Positions 43,101 to 51,812 of a stretch of DNA of 64,000 bases are shown one piece after another. The translations under genes were made by a program, and so were the position numbers. The notes below the pieces were generated by a model, which saw only the letters and a list, made by a program, of their open reading frames with translations, was not told the origin of the DNA and did no database searches. This stretch comes from Pedobacter sp. AK013 (GTDB lineage: Bacteria > Bacteroidota > Bacteroidia > Sphingobacteriales > Sphingobacteriaceae). The stretch is taken from the NCBI RefSeq assembly GCF_014205835.1, contig NZ_JACHCQ010000027.1, positions 37,017 to 101,016 of the forward strand, in the 5' to 3' direction. The first letter of the stretch is position 1, and every line of letters begins with the position of its first letter.

Positions 43101-43619
43101 AAAGGAGGAATAACGATGTATGCGGTGAAAGAATTAATTGGAGAAAAGAAATTCAATACAATATTGAGTCAGCTTATTATCGATCATGAAAATCCCAAAC
43201 CTAAAGCTACAGCGGCCGATTTGGTAAATGCACTCTTAAAGCAGGTTTTGCCTAAACACAAAAAGTTTATTAACGATTGTTTTAATGAGGTAGTTACTTA
43301 TGATTTAGATATTAAATTAATCAATTGTAAAAAACTCATGAACGGGAAATTTAAAATTGACCTGGAAATTGATGCAGAAAGGTTAGCTAATGGCGATAAA
43401 CAATTGCCGGATCTTGAAGTGGATCTAGCCTGTTTTGACCAATTGGAAATGGATTGGGAACCTGATATTAAACCTGTATATACCCAAAAGCTTCAAGTAA
43501 GCCAGCGTAAAACCAAACTTTCAATTATTGTTGCTCATCAACCAAAAACGGTAGTTATTGATCCTTATGGGTATGTATTGGATGTTGATAAAGGCGATCA
43601 TGTAGCTGTGGTGGAGTAA
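40101..43619 (+). CDS. ABC permease fused to M1-family aminopeptidase
   Basis: A 1172-residue protein. Residues 1-~560 contain about twelve membrane helices (ABC-2-type permease halves). A helix at about 565-585 then leads to a periplasmic M1 zinc metallopeptidase domain. The zinc site is HETAHQWW (H920, E921, H924) and, 20 residues on, E944 in TESLAKYTEN. One residue more than in classical M1 enzymes separates them, which appears to be normal for this fused subfamily. The exopeptidase GAMEN motif is replaced by YPGVVFSAENI (AEN). It probably trims peptides outside the membrane while the ABC part moves peptides or a lipid. It is driven by the preceding ATPase and likely regulated by the divergent LytS/LytR pair. 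Confidence 0.92.
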   Translation: MIIDLLKFELKYHFGQISFKVAALLFFILGYFCVVQGGFGSEDVHKNSPYVITNIIVLLSLFSIFSGTLFSANVVLRDNLYKMEAVVFTTSIKKRPYFVIRLLGLIISVFSLLLLVALGIYLGTFFIAADRLGDFRITYFLQPLLVFALPNVLFSAGILFCTTVLTKNVRAIYVVGVLMYILYMLASIFGNSPLLATSTMKAGSPDILPLLLDPFALASFFGETRTWTDLQRNKQLFPFDGAFLLNRLLWLGFTALLVLITYRLFNFRLQQQQQAKIKAAKAEPVELVPYRAFVVFSNGSRYYLNTFFAQFKLEMIFLFKNIPIMVMLLLWVFLFGVELKDKLFSGIYGIHSYPATGIIIEEIRSMKFGLILIVFYAAETIGKEKSVNIHSLIYSTPVQYSALWMAKNLSLFALVFILVTLNIGIGIVLQLTHGYFQIELPMYLSLYYYSAFPLLLFVVLVVFIQNLSANKYLGMLLSMIVIFLVSYAERFGLAHYLFRFATVPDLLHSYFNGFGYYANAFNWYMLYWSAFVIVIAVLTIGMWQRLVEIKIKTRFRSIGLTLKQYKWTTVLALLLWISCAAFIYHQTNTIGKYKNKQDQLNWSLAYEQKYKALAGLPQPVIKDVKMSVDLYPNEGKYTIKGTYRLKNESKLPIAKIWTYVSPAVNSFSITIIESEKSKRDEAFNQQFITLKTPLQPNEEIMMDFSVEVIRSGFIPFNSENSVVKNGSYIELEKIVPQFDYCYNFESEDKRERKRAGLPEIASKPNLNNTYELIHLETTISTAIDQQVITVGELQKNWIANNRSYFRYKTSIPINFMFALSSARYRVKKEKYKGVDLRVYYQSGQEYNLKSMFKAVRDALDYGNAHFAKYPLKHLTIAEIPQYKGAATAYPGVVFSAENINFLGNYSQKDAIDQSYAIAAHETAHQWWANILAPANVAGYAMLTESLAKYTENVLIEKTFGKMYLRKYLAYDNNLYFLNRNNNERELPLAKTLDQPYVHYQKGGITMYAVKELIGEKKFNTILSQLIIDHENPKPKATAADLVNALLKQVLPKHKKFINDCFNEVVTYDLDIKLINCKKLMNGKFKIDLEIDAERLANGDKQLPDLEVDLACFDQLEMDWEPDIKPVYTQKLQVSQRKTKLSIIVAHQPKTVVIDPYGYVLDVDKGDHVAVVE

Positions 43620-43636
43620 AAGATCCTTGTAGAAAG

Positions 43637-43729
43637 ATCGTTTCGACCGCAGTGGAGAAATCTTTGGACTTTAGCAACTTTAAAAGATTTCTCGACTTCG
43701 CTGTACTCCGCTCGAAATGACGAAACGAT
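43637..43729. repeat. Palindromic repeat, CGTTTCGAC/CGAAATGACG-type, copy 4
   Basis: A short relative of the large repeats near 34 kb, with GGAGAAATCTTT and AAAGATTTCTC inside and CTCGAAATGACG at the right. The outer ends ATCGTTTCG and CGAAACGAT pair perfectly. It starts 18 bp after the peptidase fusion stop and may form a 3' hairpin in that transcript. Confidence 0.7.
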
Positions 43730-43761
43730 TGGAGATAGCACATTACTTAGCTTTGATCAAT

Positions 43762-43799
43762 AAAAAAAGCGCCATTTCCTTATTTCAGGACTGGCGCTT
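43762..43799 (-). terminator. Rho-independent terminator of the AraC/RND operon
   Basis: AAGCGCCA (43767-43774) pairs with TGGCGCTT (43792-43799). On the minus strand the stem is followed by a run of seven T, as a factor-independent terminator should be. It lies 37 bp beyond the AraC stop. Confidence 0.85.
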
Positions 43800-43835
43800 C
43801 GAATATTTAAACGACTAGGTTTAATACGATTCTTA

Positions 43836-44777
43836 TCAATTTGCCCTAAAACCTTTTGGTGTACATTGCATCTGACGTTTAAAAAATATGTTAAAATTGG
43901 CAGGGTATTCAAAACCCAAACAATAAGCAATTTGTGCGATATTCCATTCAGTATGTTTTAGCAAGGCCACCGCTTCTGTTGCTATCCTTCTCGAAATGTG
44001 CTCTGAAGTGGTTTTACCAGTTACTTCTTTTACCGCATGGTTTAAGTGATTTACATGTACCAATAAGCGGAAAGCAAAATCGTGGGCTGTTTTTAACTCC
44101 AAAATATGCTCAGTAGAGCCGATTGGGAACTGCCTTTCTAACAATTCGATAAACAATGAAGTTAAACGTGCCGATGCATTATTCTGTTTAAAAACAACAT
44201 CCTGAGGTTTAACCTTTAATGCTTCATGAACAATAAGTTGCACATAGTTTCTTAACAGATCGTATTTATGGATGTAATCGCCATCCATTTCTTTCATCAT
44301 TTTAGTGAATATATCAGTTAAAATGACCTCTTGCTCTTCGCTAATGTGGATTACCGGACTATCGTTAATGCGCCACAATAAAGAATCGCGGAGGGTTTCG
44401 TTACGGTTATGGATAAAATTCTCGGTAAATAGACAGAAGAATCCGGCGGGTTTCGGTGAGGTACTTTCCCAGGAATATGGAATATTAGGATTGGTAAACA
44501 GTAAGGCCCGTCCTTTAATTTCAATCTGTGCATCGGGGTAATGCAAAATGCCGTTACCAATGATTAGCGAAATCTTATAAAAATCTCTGCGGCTAAAAAC
44601 AGACGGTACATTGCTGCAAACGATAGTTCTATTAAATACATTAAAATGCCCGATATCATTAATCATCCCTAGGCTTGGCGTAGGAATTTCAGGCCGGGTG
44701 ATTTTTAATTTATTATAAAAATCCTCTAATGTTTCCTTCTTTTGAAGGGTAGAAAGCTCTTGATTTTTTGATAACAT
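43836..44777 (-). CDS. AraC family regulator at the end of the RND efflux operon
   Basis: A 313-residue regulator. The N-terminal ~190 residues look like a cupin-type sensor (FYKISLIIGNGILHYPDAQIEIKGRALLF, read as FYKISLIIGNG and DAQIEIKGRALLFTNP). The C-terminal AraC HTH pair ends EWNIAQIAYCLGFEYPANFNIFFKRQMQCTPKGF, read as IAQIAYCLGFEYPANF and NIFFKRQMQCTPKGF. It lies 26 nt downstream of the adaptor gene and shares its strand with the whole TolC-RND-adaptor run, so it is probably a self-coupled local regulator. A terminator follows. Confidence 0.9.
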   Translation of the reverse strand: MLSKNQELSTLQKKETLEDFYNKLKITRPEIPTPSLGMINDIGHFNVFNRTIVCSNVPSVFSRRDFYKISLIIGNGILHYPDAQIEIKGRALLFTNPNIPYSWESTSPKPAGFFCLFTENFIHNRNETLRDSLLWRINDSPVIHISEEQEVILTDIFTKMMKEMDGDYIHKYDLLRNYVQLIVHEALKVKPQDVVFKQNNASARLTSLFIELLERQFPIGSTEHILELKTAHDFAFRLLVHVNHLNHAVKEVTGKTTSEHISRRIATEAVALLKHTEWNIAQIAYCLGFEYPANFNIFFKRQMQCTPKGFRAN

Positions 44778-44803
44778 ACTTTAAGTGCTTAATACAGGTA
44801 AAG

Positions 44804-45904
44804 TTAAGGTTTAATCGTCATTCCCTCATGTATTTCCTCGGTCGGTTCTGCCACTAATTTGTCACCTTCTGTTAAATCACCAAAAATTTCTACCTGATCA
44901 TCGGTTTCCCTGCCTTTTTTTACACTTACTTTAACCGCTTTGTTATCGGCTACTTTTAAAACAAATAATCCTTCACTGGTATCCAATAAAGCTTTTTTGG
45001 AAATGATAAAGGTGCTGGCATTGGCCGGAAGCGGAATATTCACTTCTGCAACCATGCCAGGTAACAAAACTTTCGAGGTATTGGGTACATCCATTTCAAT
45101 ACGCTCAGAACGTAAGCGTAAATCTAAGGCACCTGATAAACGTTTCACTTTAGCTTTAAAAGTCTGATTAGGCAAAGATTTAACTGTGAAACTAATTTCA
45201 TCGCCAGCTTTTAAATAACCCGTATAAACCTCTGGAATGGAAACGGCCAAACGCAGATTTTTCTGGTCCTGTAGCGTGAACAGGGGTAAATCTGAGCCTT
45301 TGCCTGTAGGACCAACGTAGGCACCTAAATTCACATTTCTGGCCGAAATAATGCCACTAAAAGGTGCCCTGATGGTTAAATAATCCTGAACCGAACTTAC
45401 TTCTTTGTAGGCCGCTTTTGCTGCTTCGAGCTGTGCTAAATCCGAGTTCTTTTTTGCCATCGCCTGGTCTAGATCATTTGTTGAAATCGTTCCAGGGGTT
45501 TTGCTGGTTTCGTATAAACGGTTGTAATTCGCTTTGCTCGCCGTATAAATTGCTTCTTGTGCCTTTATCCGCGATTGTGTTGCGGCCAGTTGCGAACTCA
45601 TTTCGGGTGCTTCCAAAGTCATCAATAACTGCCCTTTGCTTACTTCTGAGCCAATATCAACTTTTAAGGTTTTTACAAAACTGCTTACTTTGGCATATAA
45701 ATCAACTTGTTGCAAAGCAATTAATTCGCCTGGTAAACTCAGTTTGGTTGATAATTTCTCTTTTTTAAGGTCGAATGTAGCTATCGCTGCTTCTTTTTCT
45801 TTCCTAGGTGTTACTTTCGATTCGGAGTGCCTACAGCCATATATAGCCGTTAGTACTAAAAATCCTGTACTCAATAATCGTGTTGAAAATATCTTTGTAT
45901 TCAT
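44804..45904 (-). CDS. RND efflux periplasmic adaptor subunit (AcrA-like lipoprotein)
   Basis: A 366-residue membrane-fusion protein. ATG 45904 was chosen because it gives a proper lipoprotein signal (Cys24 in AIYGC). The 81 residues before it overlap the RND pump gene and read as antisense-like sequence. The barrel-sandwich half VSSFVKTLKVDIGSEVSKGQLL is followed by a coiled-coil hairpin (about 95-150) and TIRAPFSGIISARNVNLGAYV, the second lipoyl half. It is the partner of the RND pump encoded just upstream (13-nt gap). Confidence 0.92.
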   Translation of the reverse strand: MNTKIFSTRLLSTGFLVLTAIYGCRHSESKVTPRKEKEAAIATFDLKKEKLSTKLSLPGELIALQQVDLYAKVSSFVKTLKVDIGSEVSKGQLLMTLEAPEMSSQLAATQSRIKAQEAIYTASKANYNRLYETSKTPGTISTNDLDQAMAKKNSDLAQLEAAKAAYKEVSSVQDYLTIRAPFSGIISARNVNLGAYVGPTGKGSDLPLFTLQDQKNLRLAVSIPEVYTGYLKAGDEISFTVKSLPNQTFKAKVKRLSGALDLRLRSERIEMDVPNTSKVLLPGMVAEVNIPLPANASTFIISKKALLDTSEGLFVLKVADNKAVKVSVKKGRETDDQVEIFGDLTEGDKLVAEPTEEIHEGMTIKP

Positions 45905-45917
45905 TTGTAATGATGAT

Positions 45918-48900
45918 TTATTCGTTTTCTTGTAAACCTTTAATGTAATGGATGCTTTCTTCATCTTCCGGATCAAGCGATATCGAATCGGTAGTCTGTT
46001 TGCCCTGAACCCATGCAAATACCAACGGCAATATAATGAGTACGGCAAATGTTGAGGCCAATAATCCACCAATAACTGCTCTGCCCAATGGTGAAACAGC
46101 GCCACCACCTTCACCATGACCAATGGCCATTGGTAACATACCCGCAATCATCGCAATGCTCGTCATAATAATTGGGCGTAAACGTAATGCAGCAGCTTCG
46201 CGTGCCGATTCGAGCGCATTGCCATTGTGCTTTCTTAATTGCTCTGCATTGGTAATGAGTAACACGGCATTGGCAATGGAAACTCCAACCGACATGATAA
46301 TCCCCATATACGATTGCAGGTTTAAGGTTGATCCGGTGATGGTTAATAATAGTAAGGAGCCTAAAATAACCGCGGGTACAGTGGCTAAAATAACCAATGG
46401 TACCTTAAAAGATTGAAAATTCGCCGCCAGCATTAAGAAAATTACCACAATAGCTACAAATAAACCCGATTGTAAGCTATCTAAAGTATCAGTTAGCACC
46501 TTACTCAGACCTATAGCAGTAACATTTAATCCACGCGGCAGTTCGCCAACGTTTTTAATGGCTTTTTCTACATCTTTAGATGCTGTGCCCAAATCGGTAT
46601 GGTAAAGGTTTGCCGTTACGGACAGGAAGGGCATGGCACCAATGTTATCGTTTTCTCCTGCTGTGGTATCGGGAGTAATTTTTGCAACATCGCTCAATAC
46701 TGGTCGTGCCGAGTTTTTCAATAAAGGAATTTCTCCAATATCATCTTTACTGGTCATTTGATTGAGTGGTACCTGGACCTGAACACTATAAGGCAGCGCC
46801 GCTTTTTCGTCTAACCAGATGTTTTTATCTGTATAACGTGATGATGAAGTGGAAGCAATTAATGATCTCGAAATATCGGCCATATCAACCCCAATCTGCG
46901 CCGCACGTGTTCTGTCGATATCGATATTTAATGATGGATATTTAATGGGCTGTGCCAGCTGAACATCCCTCATATACGGGATTTCCTTCAATTCTGCGAG
47001 GATTTTATTGGCATATTTTTCATTCAGTTTTTTGCTTTTGCCTGCAATACGCACTTCAATAGGGGTAGGAGAGCCTTGGCTCAATACTTTATCCGTTAGT
47101 TCTATCGGCTCGAACGAAAGTTTAACATCAGGCAATACTTTTTTGATTTGCTCCCTGAACTGATCTTTAAAATCGTCCATGTCTTCTTCAAAATCTTTTA
47201 AGCTTACCTGAAAAACAGCTTCGTGCGGACCAGCCATAAACTGGTAGATCGGGTTTACTGAAAACTGGGCAGGGTGCTGACCAACATAAACGGAAGAAAT
47301 ACCAACGTGTTCTTCGCCAACCATTTTTTTCAGCTCAGCCAAAACCACATTTGCTTTTTCTTCGGTCCGTTCTAAGCGTGTCCCATCAGGTGCACGTAAA
47401 CGCAATTGAAACTGGCTCGAATTCACCCTTGGTAAAACATCGCGACCAATATTAGCCAATAGCAACGCTGCCAGGCCGATAATTACTACCAAATAAACCA
47501 GAACAACAGCTTTTCGGTAAGGAAGTATACGATCAAGGAAACGCATAAAACGGTTTCTGAACCTATCGAAGAAACCAATTTTACCATTGCCACTAAAATC
47601 TTCACGTTCAACCAGCACTCTTTTTTGGTTCAGGGTGTCTTTTTCCGATTCGAGTGTAATACCAGTTGCCGCAAAATCGGCCTCGTCTTGTGTAATGCCC
47701 GGGTGATGTTTACTGCCTTTTTTAGGATGTGCAATCATCAGCCAATTGGCCATAATCGGAACAAAAGTTTGTGATAACAAGAATGAAACCACCATCGAAA
47801 AACCAATTGCCAATGCCAAAGGTAAGAATAACGCCCCAGGGATACCGGTCATGGTAAAAGCTGGTGCAAATACAGCAAGGATACAAAACAGGATTAACAG
47901 TTTAGGGAAAGCAATTTCCTTACAGGCATCCCAAATAGCCAGGGCCTTGGGTTTGCCCATATCAAAATGCTGGTGGATGTTTTCTATCGTTACAGTCGAT
48001 TCATCTACCAGGATACCAATTGCCAACGCCAATCCACTTAGTGTCATAATGTTGATGGTTTGTCCGAATAACTTTAGGAACAGTACCCCGGCAATAATAG
48101 AGGTAGGAATCGTCAGGATTACAATCAGTGCGGCTCGTTTATCGCCAAGGAAAAGCAATACCATCAAACCTGTTAATATTGCACCAATGGCACCTTCGCT
48201 GATCAGACTTTTTACGGCGTTGATTACGTAAACAGATTGGTCGAACTCATAAGAGAGCTTAACATCTTCTGGTAAGGTATTTTGAATGTTTGGCAGGTTT
48301 TTCTTCAGGTTTTTAACTACTTCCCAGGTAGAGGCATCTCCAGATTTGGCTATACTTAAATATACGGATCGTTTACCATTAATTAAGGCATAACCGGCTA
48401 CTAAATCGGCTCCATCTTTAACGGTAGCCACATCGCGGAGCTGTAAATTTTGTACACTACCTTTAAACAGGGGGATATTTTCAAAATCTTTTACCTTTTT
48501 AACGGTATAGTTGGTTGGTGTAATATAGTTTTTATCGCCAATCCTCACATTTCCCGAAGGTGCGGTCTGATTATTTAGCCTAATGGCTTCAACCACTTGA
48601 TCTACCGTTAGGTTATGAGAACGCAAAAGTGACGGATTTACGTTAATTTCTATTGTTCTTGGGCTACCACCAAAAGGGGCGGGAGAGAGTAAGCCGGGTA
48701 TAGCCGAAAAACTAGGGCGTACATAAGTATTGGCCAGATCTTGCAATTCGTTGTTGGTGCGGATAGGGCTGCTTAGTACCAATTGCCCTACAGGAAGCGA
48801 CGAAGCGTCGAAACGGATCACGAATGGCGGTTGCGAACCTGGCGGGAAAATGGCTTGCGCCCTTGTGGATAGTGCACTTAACTCTGCTGCTGCCTGGGCC

Positions 48901-49202
48901 ATATTGGTACCTTCGTAATAGGTAAGCTTCATGAGCATTAAACCCTGCGTATTTTTGGTTTCGATGCTTTTAATGCCGTTTGCAAAAAGTAGGATGTTAA
49001 CATATTGTTTACCAAAATAAGCCTCCATTTGGTCGGGTGTGTAACCGCCAAAGGGGTGCGCAATATAAATTACCGGAAGATTCATCTGCGGCAGGATATC
49101 AACCTTGATCTGGTTGATGGCCCCTATACCGAAAAAGAACAACCCGGCCACTAGAACTAAGATGGATATGGGTTTGCGGAGTGCGAAACGTATTAAATTC
49201 AT
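45918..49202 (-). CDS. RND efflux permease (HAE/AcrB-like)
   Basis: A 1094-residue RND permease with the N-terminal start MNLIRFALRKPISILVLVAG. Twelve helices are expected (one at 12-32, a block at about 340-540, and a last block at 870-1060). TM4 carries SGLALAIGILVDESTVTIENIH with the conserved Asp-Glu pair used for proton transfer. The arrangement is unlike the CzcA DFG motif, so a metal substrate is unlikely. A ~60-residue charged linker near 500-560 is longer than usual. It exports drugs, lipids or other organics by inference only. It lies between TolC and the adaptor genes. Confidence 0.93.
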   Translation of the reverse strand: MNLIRFALRKPISILVLVAGLFFFGIGAINQIKVDILPQMNLPVIYIAHPFGGYTPDQMEAYFGKQYVNILLFANGIKSIETKNTQGLMLMKLTYYEGTNMAQAAAELSALSTRAQAIFPPGSQPPFVIRFDASSLPVGQLVLSSPIRTNNELQDLANTYVRPSFSAIPGLLSPAPFGGSPRTIEINVNPSLLRSHNLTVDQVVEAIRLNNQTAPSGNVRIGDKNYITPTNYTVKKVKDFENIPLFKGSVQNLQLRDVATVKDGADLVAGYALINGKRSVYLSIAKSGDASTWEVVKNLKKNLPNIQNTLPEDVKLSYEFDQSVYVINAVKSLISEGAIGAILTGLMVLLFLGDKRAALIVILTIPTSIIAGVLFLKLFGQTINIMTLSGLALAIGILVDESTVTIENIHQHFDMGKPKALAIWDACKEIAFPKLLILFCILAVFAPAFTMTGIPGALFLPLALAIGFSMVVSFLLSQTFVPIMANWLMIAHPKKGSKHHPGITQDEADFAATGITLESEKDTLNQKRVLVEREDFSGNGKIGFFDRFRNRFMRFLDRILPYRKAVVLVYLVVIIGLAALLLANIGRDVLPRVNSSQFQLRLRAPDGTRLERTEEKANVVLAELKKMVGEEHVGISSVYVGQHPAQFSVNPIYQFMAGPHEAVFQVSLKDFEEDMDDFKDQFREQIKKVLPDVKLSFEPIELTDKVLSQGSPTPIEVRIAGKSKKLNEKYANKILAELKEIPYMRDVQLAQPIKYPSLNIDIDRTRAAQIGVDMADISRSLIASTSSSRYTDKNIWLDEKAALPYSVQVQVPLNQMTSKDDIGEIPLLKNSARPVLSDVAKITPDTTAGENDNIGAMPFLSVTANLYHTDLGTASKDVEKAIKNVGELPRGLNVTAIGLSKVLTDTLDSLQSGLFVAIVVIFLMLAANFQSFKVPLVILATVPAVILGSLLLLTITGSTLNLQSYMGIIMSVGVSIANAVLLITNAEQLRKHNGNALESAREAAALRLRPIIMTSIAMIAGMLPMAIGHGEGGGAVSPLGRAVIGGLLASTFAVLIILPLVFAWVQGKQTTDSISLDPEDEESIHYIKGLQENE

Positions 49203-49215
49203 TTATATAGCCAGA

Positions 49216-50607
49216 TTAAAATTCGTTGATAAATATGTCGTAATTGCCCAACGCAGCCGATTTGAGCAATAAGGCCTGCCAAACATTGGTAAAGGCAATA
49301 TCCCGGTCGGTTTCGGCACGGTTTAGGGTAAAAAGCGCCTGTGTGAGGTCTACCAATGTAGTGAGTCCGTTTTTGTAGAGCGTGCTTTTTTGTAGATAAG
49401 CATCCGATGCTGCCTTTACCTGAATAGGTGCTTCCTTGTAATTGGCCAAAGCATTGGTTAGTTTGGTTTCAGCAAGGGCCAACTGTGCTTTCAGCTGCTG
49501 ATCAACAAGGTTATATTCTTCCTTTAAGCCTTGGCTAATGTATTCCTGCGCACGCACTTGCGGACGGTTTTTTAGCAATGTAGATAGATTCCAGGTCATT
49601 CCTATGCCAATCAAATAGTTTCCGCGGGTGGGGTTTATTCCATCGGCATAACTGGTAGAATAAGCAGTTTGATCTAAGGCATAACCAGAACTAAAACCCG
49701 AACCTTTACCCTGCATTACGCCAAAAAAAGTAAACGTTGGGTAATATAATTTTTTGAAATAATTAACCTGTTGCTGGCTAACATCTACCCGGTTCTGATA
49801 AAACTTTAAAAGTGGATGTGAACTTTTGATTACCGTATCTTCGAGCAGGTTGCCTGGAATTCGGGTGATAGAAGCGGTATCTAGCATATACGATGTTTCG
49901 GTTTGCCCCATTAAAACGCCCAAACGGTTGGCTTGTTCCTGTTCCAGATCTTTGGCTTTTGTTAGTGCGATTTTAGCATTAGAAACTTCGGCCTTTGCGA
50001 ATGAAGAATCTACCCCGGCAATTAATCCGTTTTTGGCCCTGATAACGGCCGTATTTTTAAAAGTAATGGCGCGATCGAGATTTTTCTGTTGCGATTTGCT
50101 TAACCTTTGCGCGGCGAGCAAATTTAAATATGCTGCAGAAACCCGGATTTCCTGTTGGAATTTTTCCTGCTCCAGATCGTTTTTGTCTCTTTGGTAAGTA
50201 GCATCAGCAATTTTAATGCGATCTTTGATTTTTCCAAAAGTGAAGAAATCCCAGTTGATGTTGGCCAGATAGAGTCCGCCAAATGCAGCATTCCAATTTT
50301 GTTTGTTTAAAGCAGGACCAGCGGAAGCTGTTCCCAAACCACCCAGACCATATTGTGGGCCGTTTTGGCCGTTAATGGTTCCATAATCTTGTTGGGCACT
50401 TAGACTGAAATTTGGCAAATACTCTCTTTTAGCCTGATGGATAGATGATTTTGATGCATTTGCATAATTATCCTTGGCCTTTATGGTGCCATAATTGCTT
50501 AATGCGGTATTAACAGCCTGTTTAAGGCTAAGCGTTTGCGCATTTACACCGATAGATAGACTGATAAATAATAATAGCGAAAAATAAAATAAAGATATAC
50601 GAGGCAT
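49216..50607 (-). CDS. TolC family outer-membrane channel
   Basis: A 463-residue TolC-like protein; ATG 50607 was chosen because the upstream in-frame codon is a TTG. The signal peptide is cleaved after VNAQ (about residue 23). Long helical OEP repeats follow (LSLKQAVNTALSNYGTIKAKDNY; later VDVSQQQVNYFKKLYYPTF). It is the outer-membrane duct for the RND pump encoded 13 nt downstream and is first in the operon. Confidence 0.92.
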   Translation of the reverse strand: MPRISLFYFSLLLFISLSIGVNAQTLSLKQAVNTALSNYGTIKAKDNYANASKSSIHQAKREYLPNFSLSAQQDYGTINGQNGPQYGLGGLGTASAGPALNKQNWNAAFGGLYLANINWDFFTFGKIKDRIKIADATYQRDKNDLEQEKFQQEIRVSAAYLNLLAAQRLSKSQQKNLDRAITFKNTAVIRAKNGLIAGVDSSFAKAEVSNAKIALTKAKDLEQEQANRLGVLMGQTETSYMLDTASITRIPGNLLEDTVIKSSHPLLKFYQNRVDVSQQQVNYFKKLYYPTFTFFGVMQGKGSGFSSGYALDQTAYSTSYADGINPTRGNYLIGIGMTWNLSTLLKNRPQVRAQEYISQGLKEEYNLVDQQLKAQLALAETKLTNALANYKEAPIQVKAASDAYLQKSTLYKNGLTTLVDLTQALFTLNRAETDRDIAFTNVWQALLLKSAALGNYDIFINEF

Positions 50608-50758
50608 AGTGTATAATTTACACGGCAAATGTAAATTATGAACGCTATATCAAAGTATTTGGTTCAAATCAAAAATTATGCGAATCAAATAATAATCGAA
50701 TTGTTACTTAAGTGGCCAAGAGGGCAATTCTATTACTGAAAATAACAACTCTCAGATT

Positions 50759-50911
50759 ATCGTCATTGCTGTAAAGGTTTTTCAGCCGGCGAAGCCATCT
50801 TACAACTATCGCTAGTAGCAAGTGCTTTAAGATTATTCATTTTTGCAGTTGCTTTTAAAGGCATTCATGAGCTCGCTCCGCTCGGTTATCTTTGTGCCCC
50901 GCAATGACGAT
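50759..50911. repeat. Palindromic intergenic repeat, ATCGTCATTGC-type
   Basis: The ends ATCGTCATTGC and GCAATGACGAT are a perfect 11-bp inverted repeat about 150 bp apart. It is one of the GTCAT-ended class, with yet another middle. It lies in the 3' space between the TolC start region and the SRPBCC stop, 15 bp from the latter. Confidence 0.7.
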
Positions 50912-50926
50912 CTTTCTATTTGGAGG

Positions 50927-51346
50927 TTATGATTCCTCTGTATAACTTTTAAAATTATCCAGAATGGCCTGCCATCCGCCACGTTGCATTTCGATAGGGT
51001 TGGTAGATTCTGCATCGAAAGTTTCAGTTACCCTGGTCTGTTCGCTCAATGCATCAAAAACAATGCTTACAGTTCTGCCATCGCCCATGGTATATTCGAT
51101 TTTTTTATGCTCATCAACCGTGGTATAAGTTCCTCCGAAATCAAAACTCATGCTACCATCTTTTGCAGCCATGGTACTTTTAAATTTACCACCAACTTTT
51201 AAATCGTTTTCTGAATAAGGGGTATGCCAATCTGGTGAGGCAAATGCCCATTTAGTAATATGGTCCGGATTATTCCAAAATTCCCAAACTTTTTCTATTG
51301 GTGCATTTACTGTTGTTTCTACAGTAATTGATGTTTTATTTTCCAT
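50927..51346 (-). CDS. SRPBCC (AHSA1-type) domain protein
   Basis: A 139-residue single-domain protein. The START/Bet v1-like features are VETTVNAPIEKVWEFWNNPDHI at the start and a late RGGWQAILDNFKSYTEE. The central strands GGKFKSTM and FDFGGTYTTV match the AHSA1 subgroup, which is thought to bind hydrophobic ligands or act as Hsp90-associated factors in eukaryotes. It is a lone gene with no operon partner in view. Confidence 0.9.
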   Translation of the reverse strand: MENKTSITVETTVNAPIEKVWEFWNNPDHITKWAFASPDWHTPYSENDLKVGGKFKSTMAAKDGSMSFDFGGTYTTVDEHKKIEYTMGDGRTVSIVFDALSEQTRVTETFDAESTNPIEMQRGGWQAILDNFKSYTEES

Positions 51347-51560
51347 GTTTTAAGGTGTTTAATTTTTCAATAAAGTTATAGGAACTTTAATAACTCATAA
51401 AGAGTAAATACGACAAAATAGGGGTGGAATACCCTTGTTGGATTGACAGATTCTAGTTTATCCTGACCGCGTTCAGATTTTGATTAATTGTAGGTACACA
51501 ATTTTAGCATGTTTTTGTTTCTCTATTGTCTGAAAAGATCTTTTATTTTTTAAGGTCACG

Positions 51561-51812
51561 CTATTCTACGATCTCGTCTTCTTTAGGTGGTCTTACAAAA
51601 TCTAAAACCCTCCTCTCTTTAGCCCCAAAAGACTTAAAATTCACTTTTGATTCTCGCAAAGATACTGAATTCGGTCCGCCATCATCATCAATATGTTCCT
51701 CCTGATAAAAATCTTTTTGCCAAAAACAAACTGGGCAGATCATTGAAATCGCATCTTTGTCGATCGTATAAAAACTGCAGCAAGCACATTTAATTTTATT
51801 TTCTGTATCCAT
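51561..51812 (-). CDS. CPCC family cysteine-rich protein
   Basis: An 83-residue protein. CACCSFYTID near residue 9 and MICPVCFWQKD near 24 supply two CxxC pairs, the hallmark of the CPCC family, and probably bind zinc. DDDGGPNSVSLRESKVNFKSFGA, quoted as DDDGGPNSVSLRESK and NFKSFGA, is the family's conserved region. The role is unknown. It is often found as a single small gene next to toxin or immunity loci, but nothing of that sort is adjacent here. Confidence 0.9.
   Translation of the reverse strand: MDTENKIKCACCSFYTIDKDAISMICPVCFWQKDFYQEEHIDDDGGPNSVSLRESKVNFKSFGAKERRVLDFVRPPKEDEIVE

Noticed and set aside
45905..46147. 81-residue N-terminal extension of the adaptor protein
   Set aside because: It overlaps the RND gene and lacks a signal; ATG 45904 gives a normal lipoprotein start.
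47746..48231. 161-residue frame opposite the second RND gene
   Set aside because: Antisense shadow of a membrane block, without any motif or start context.
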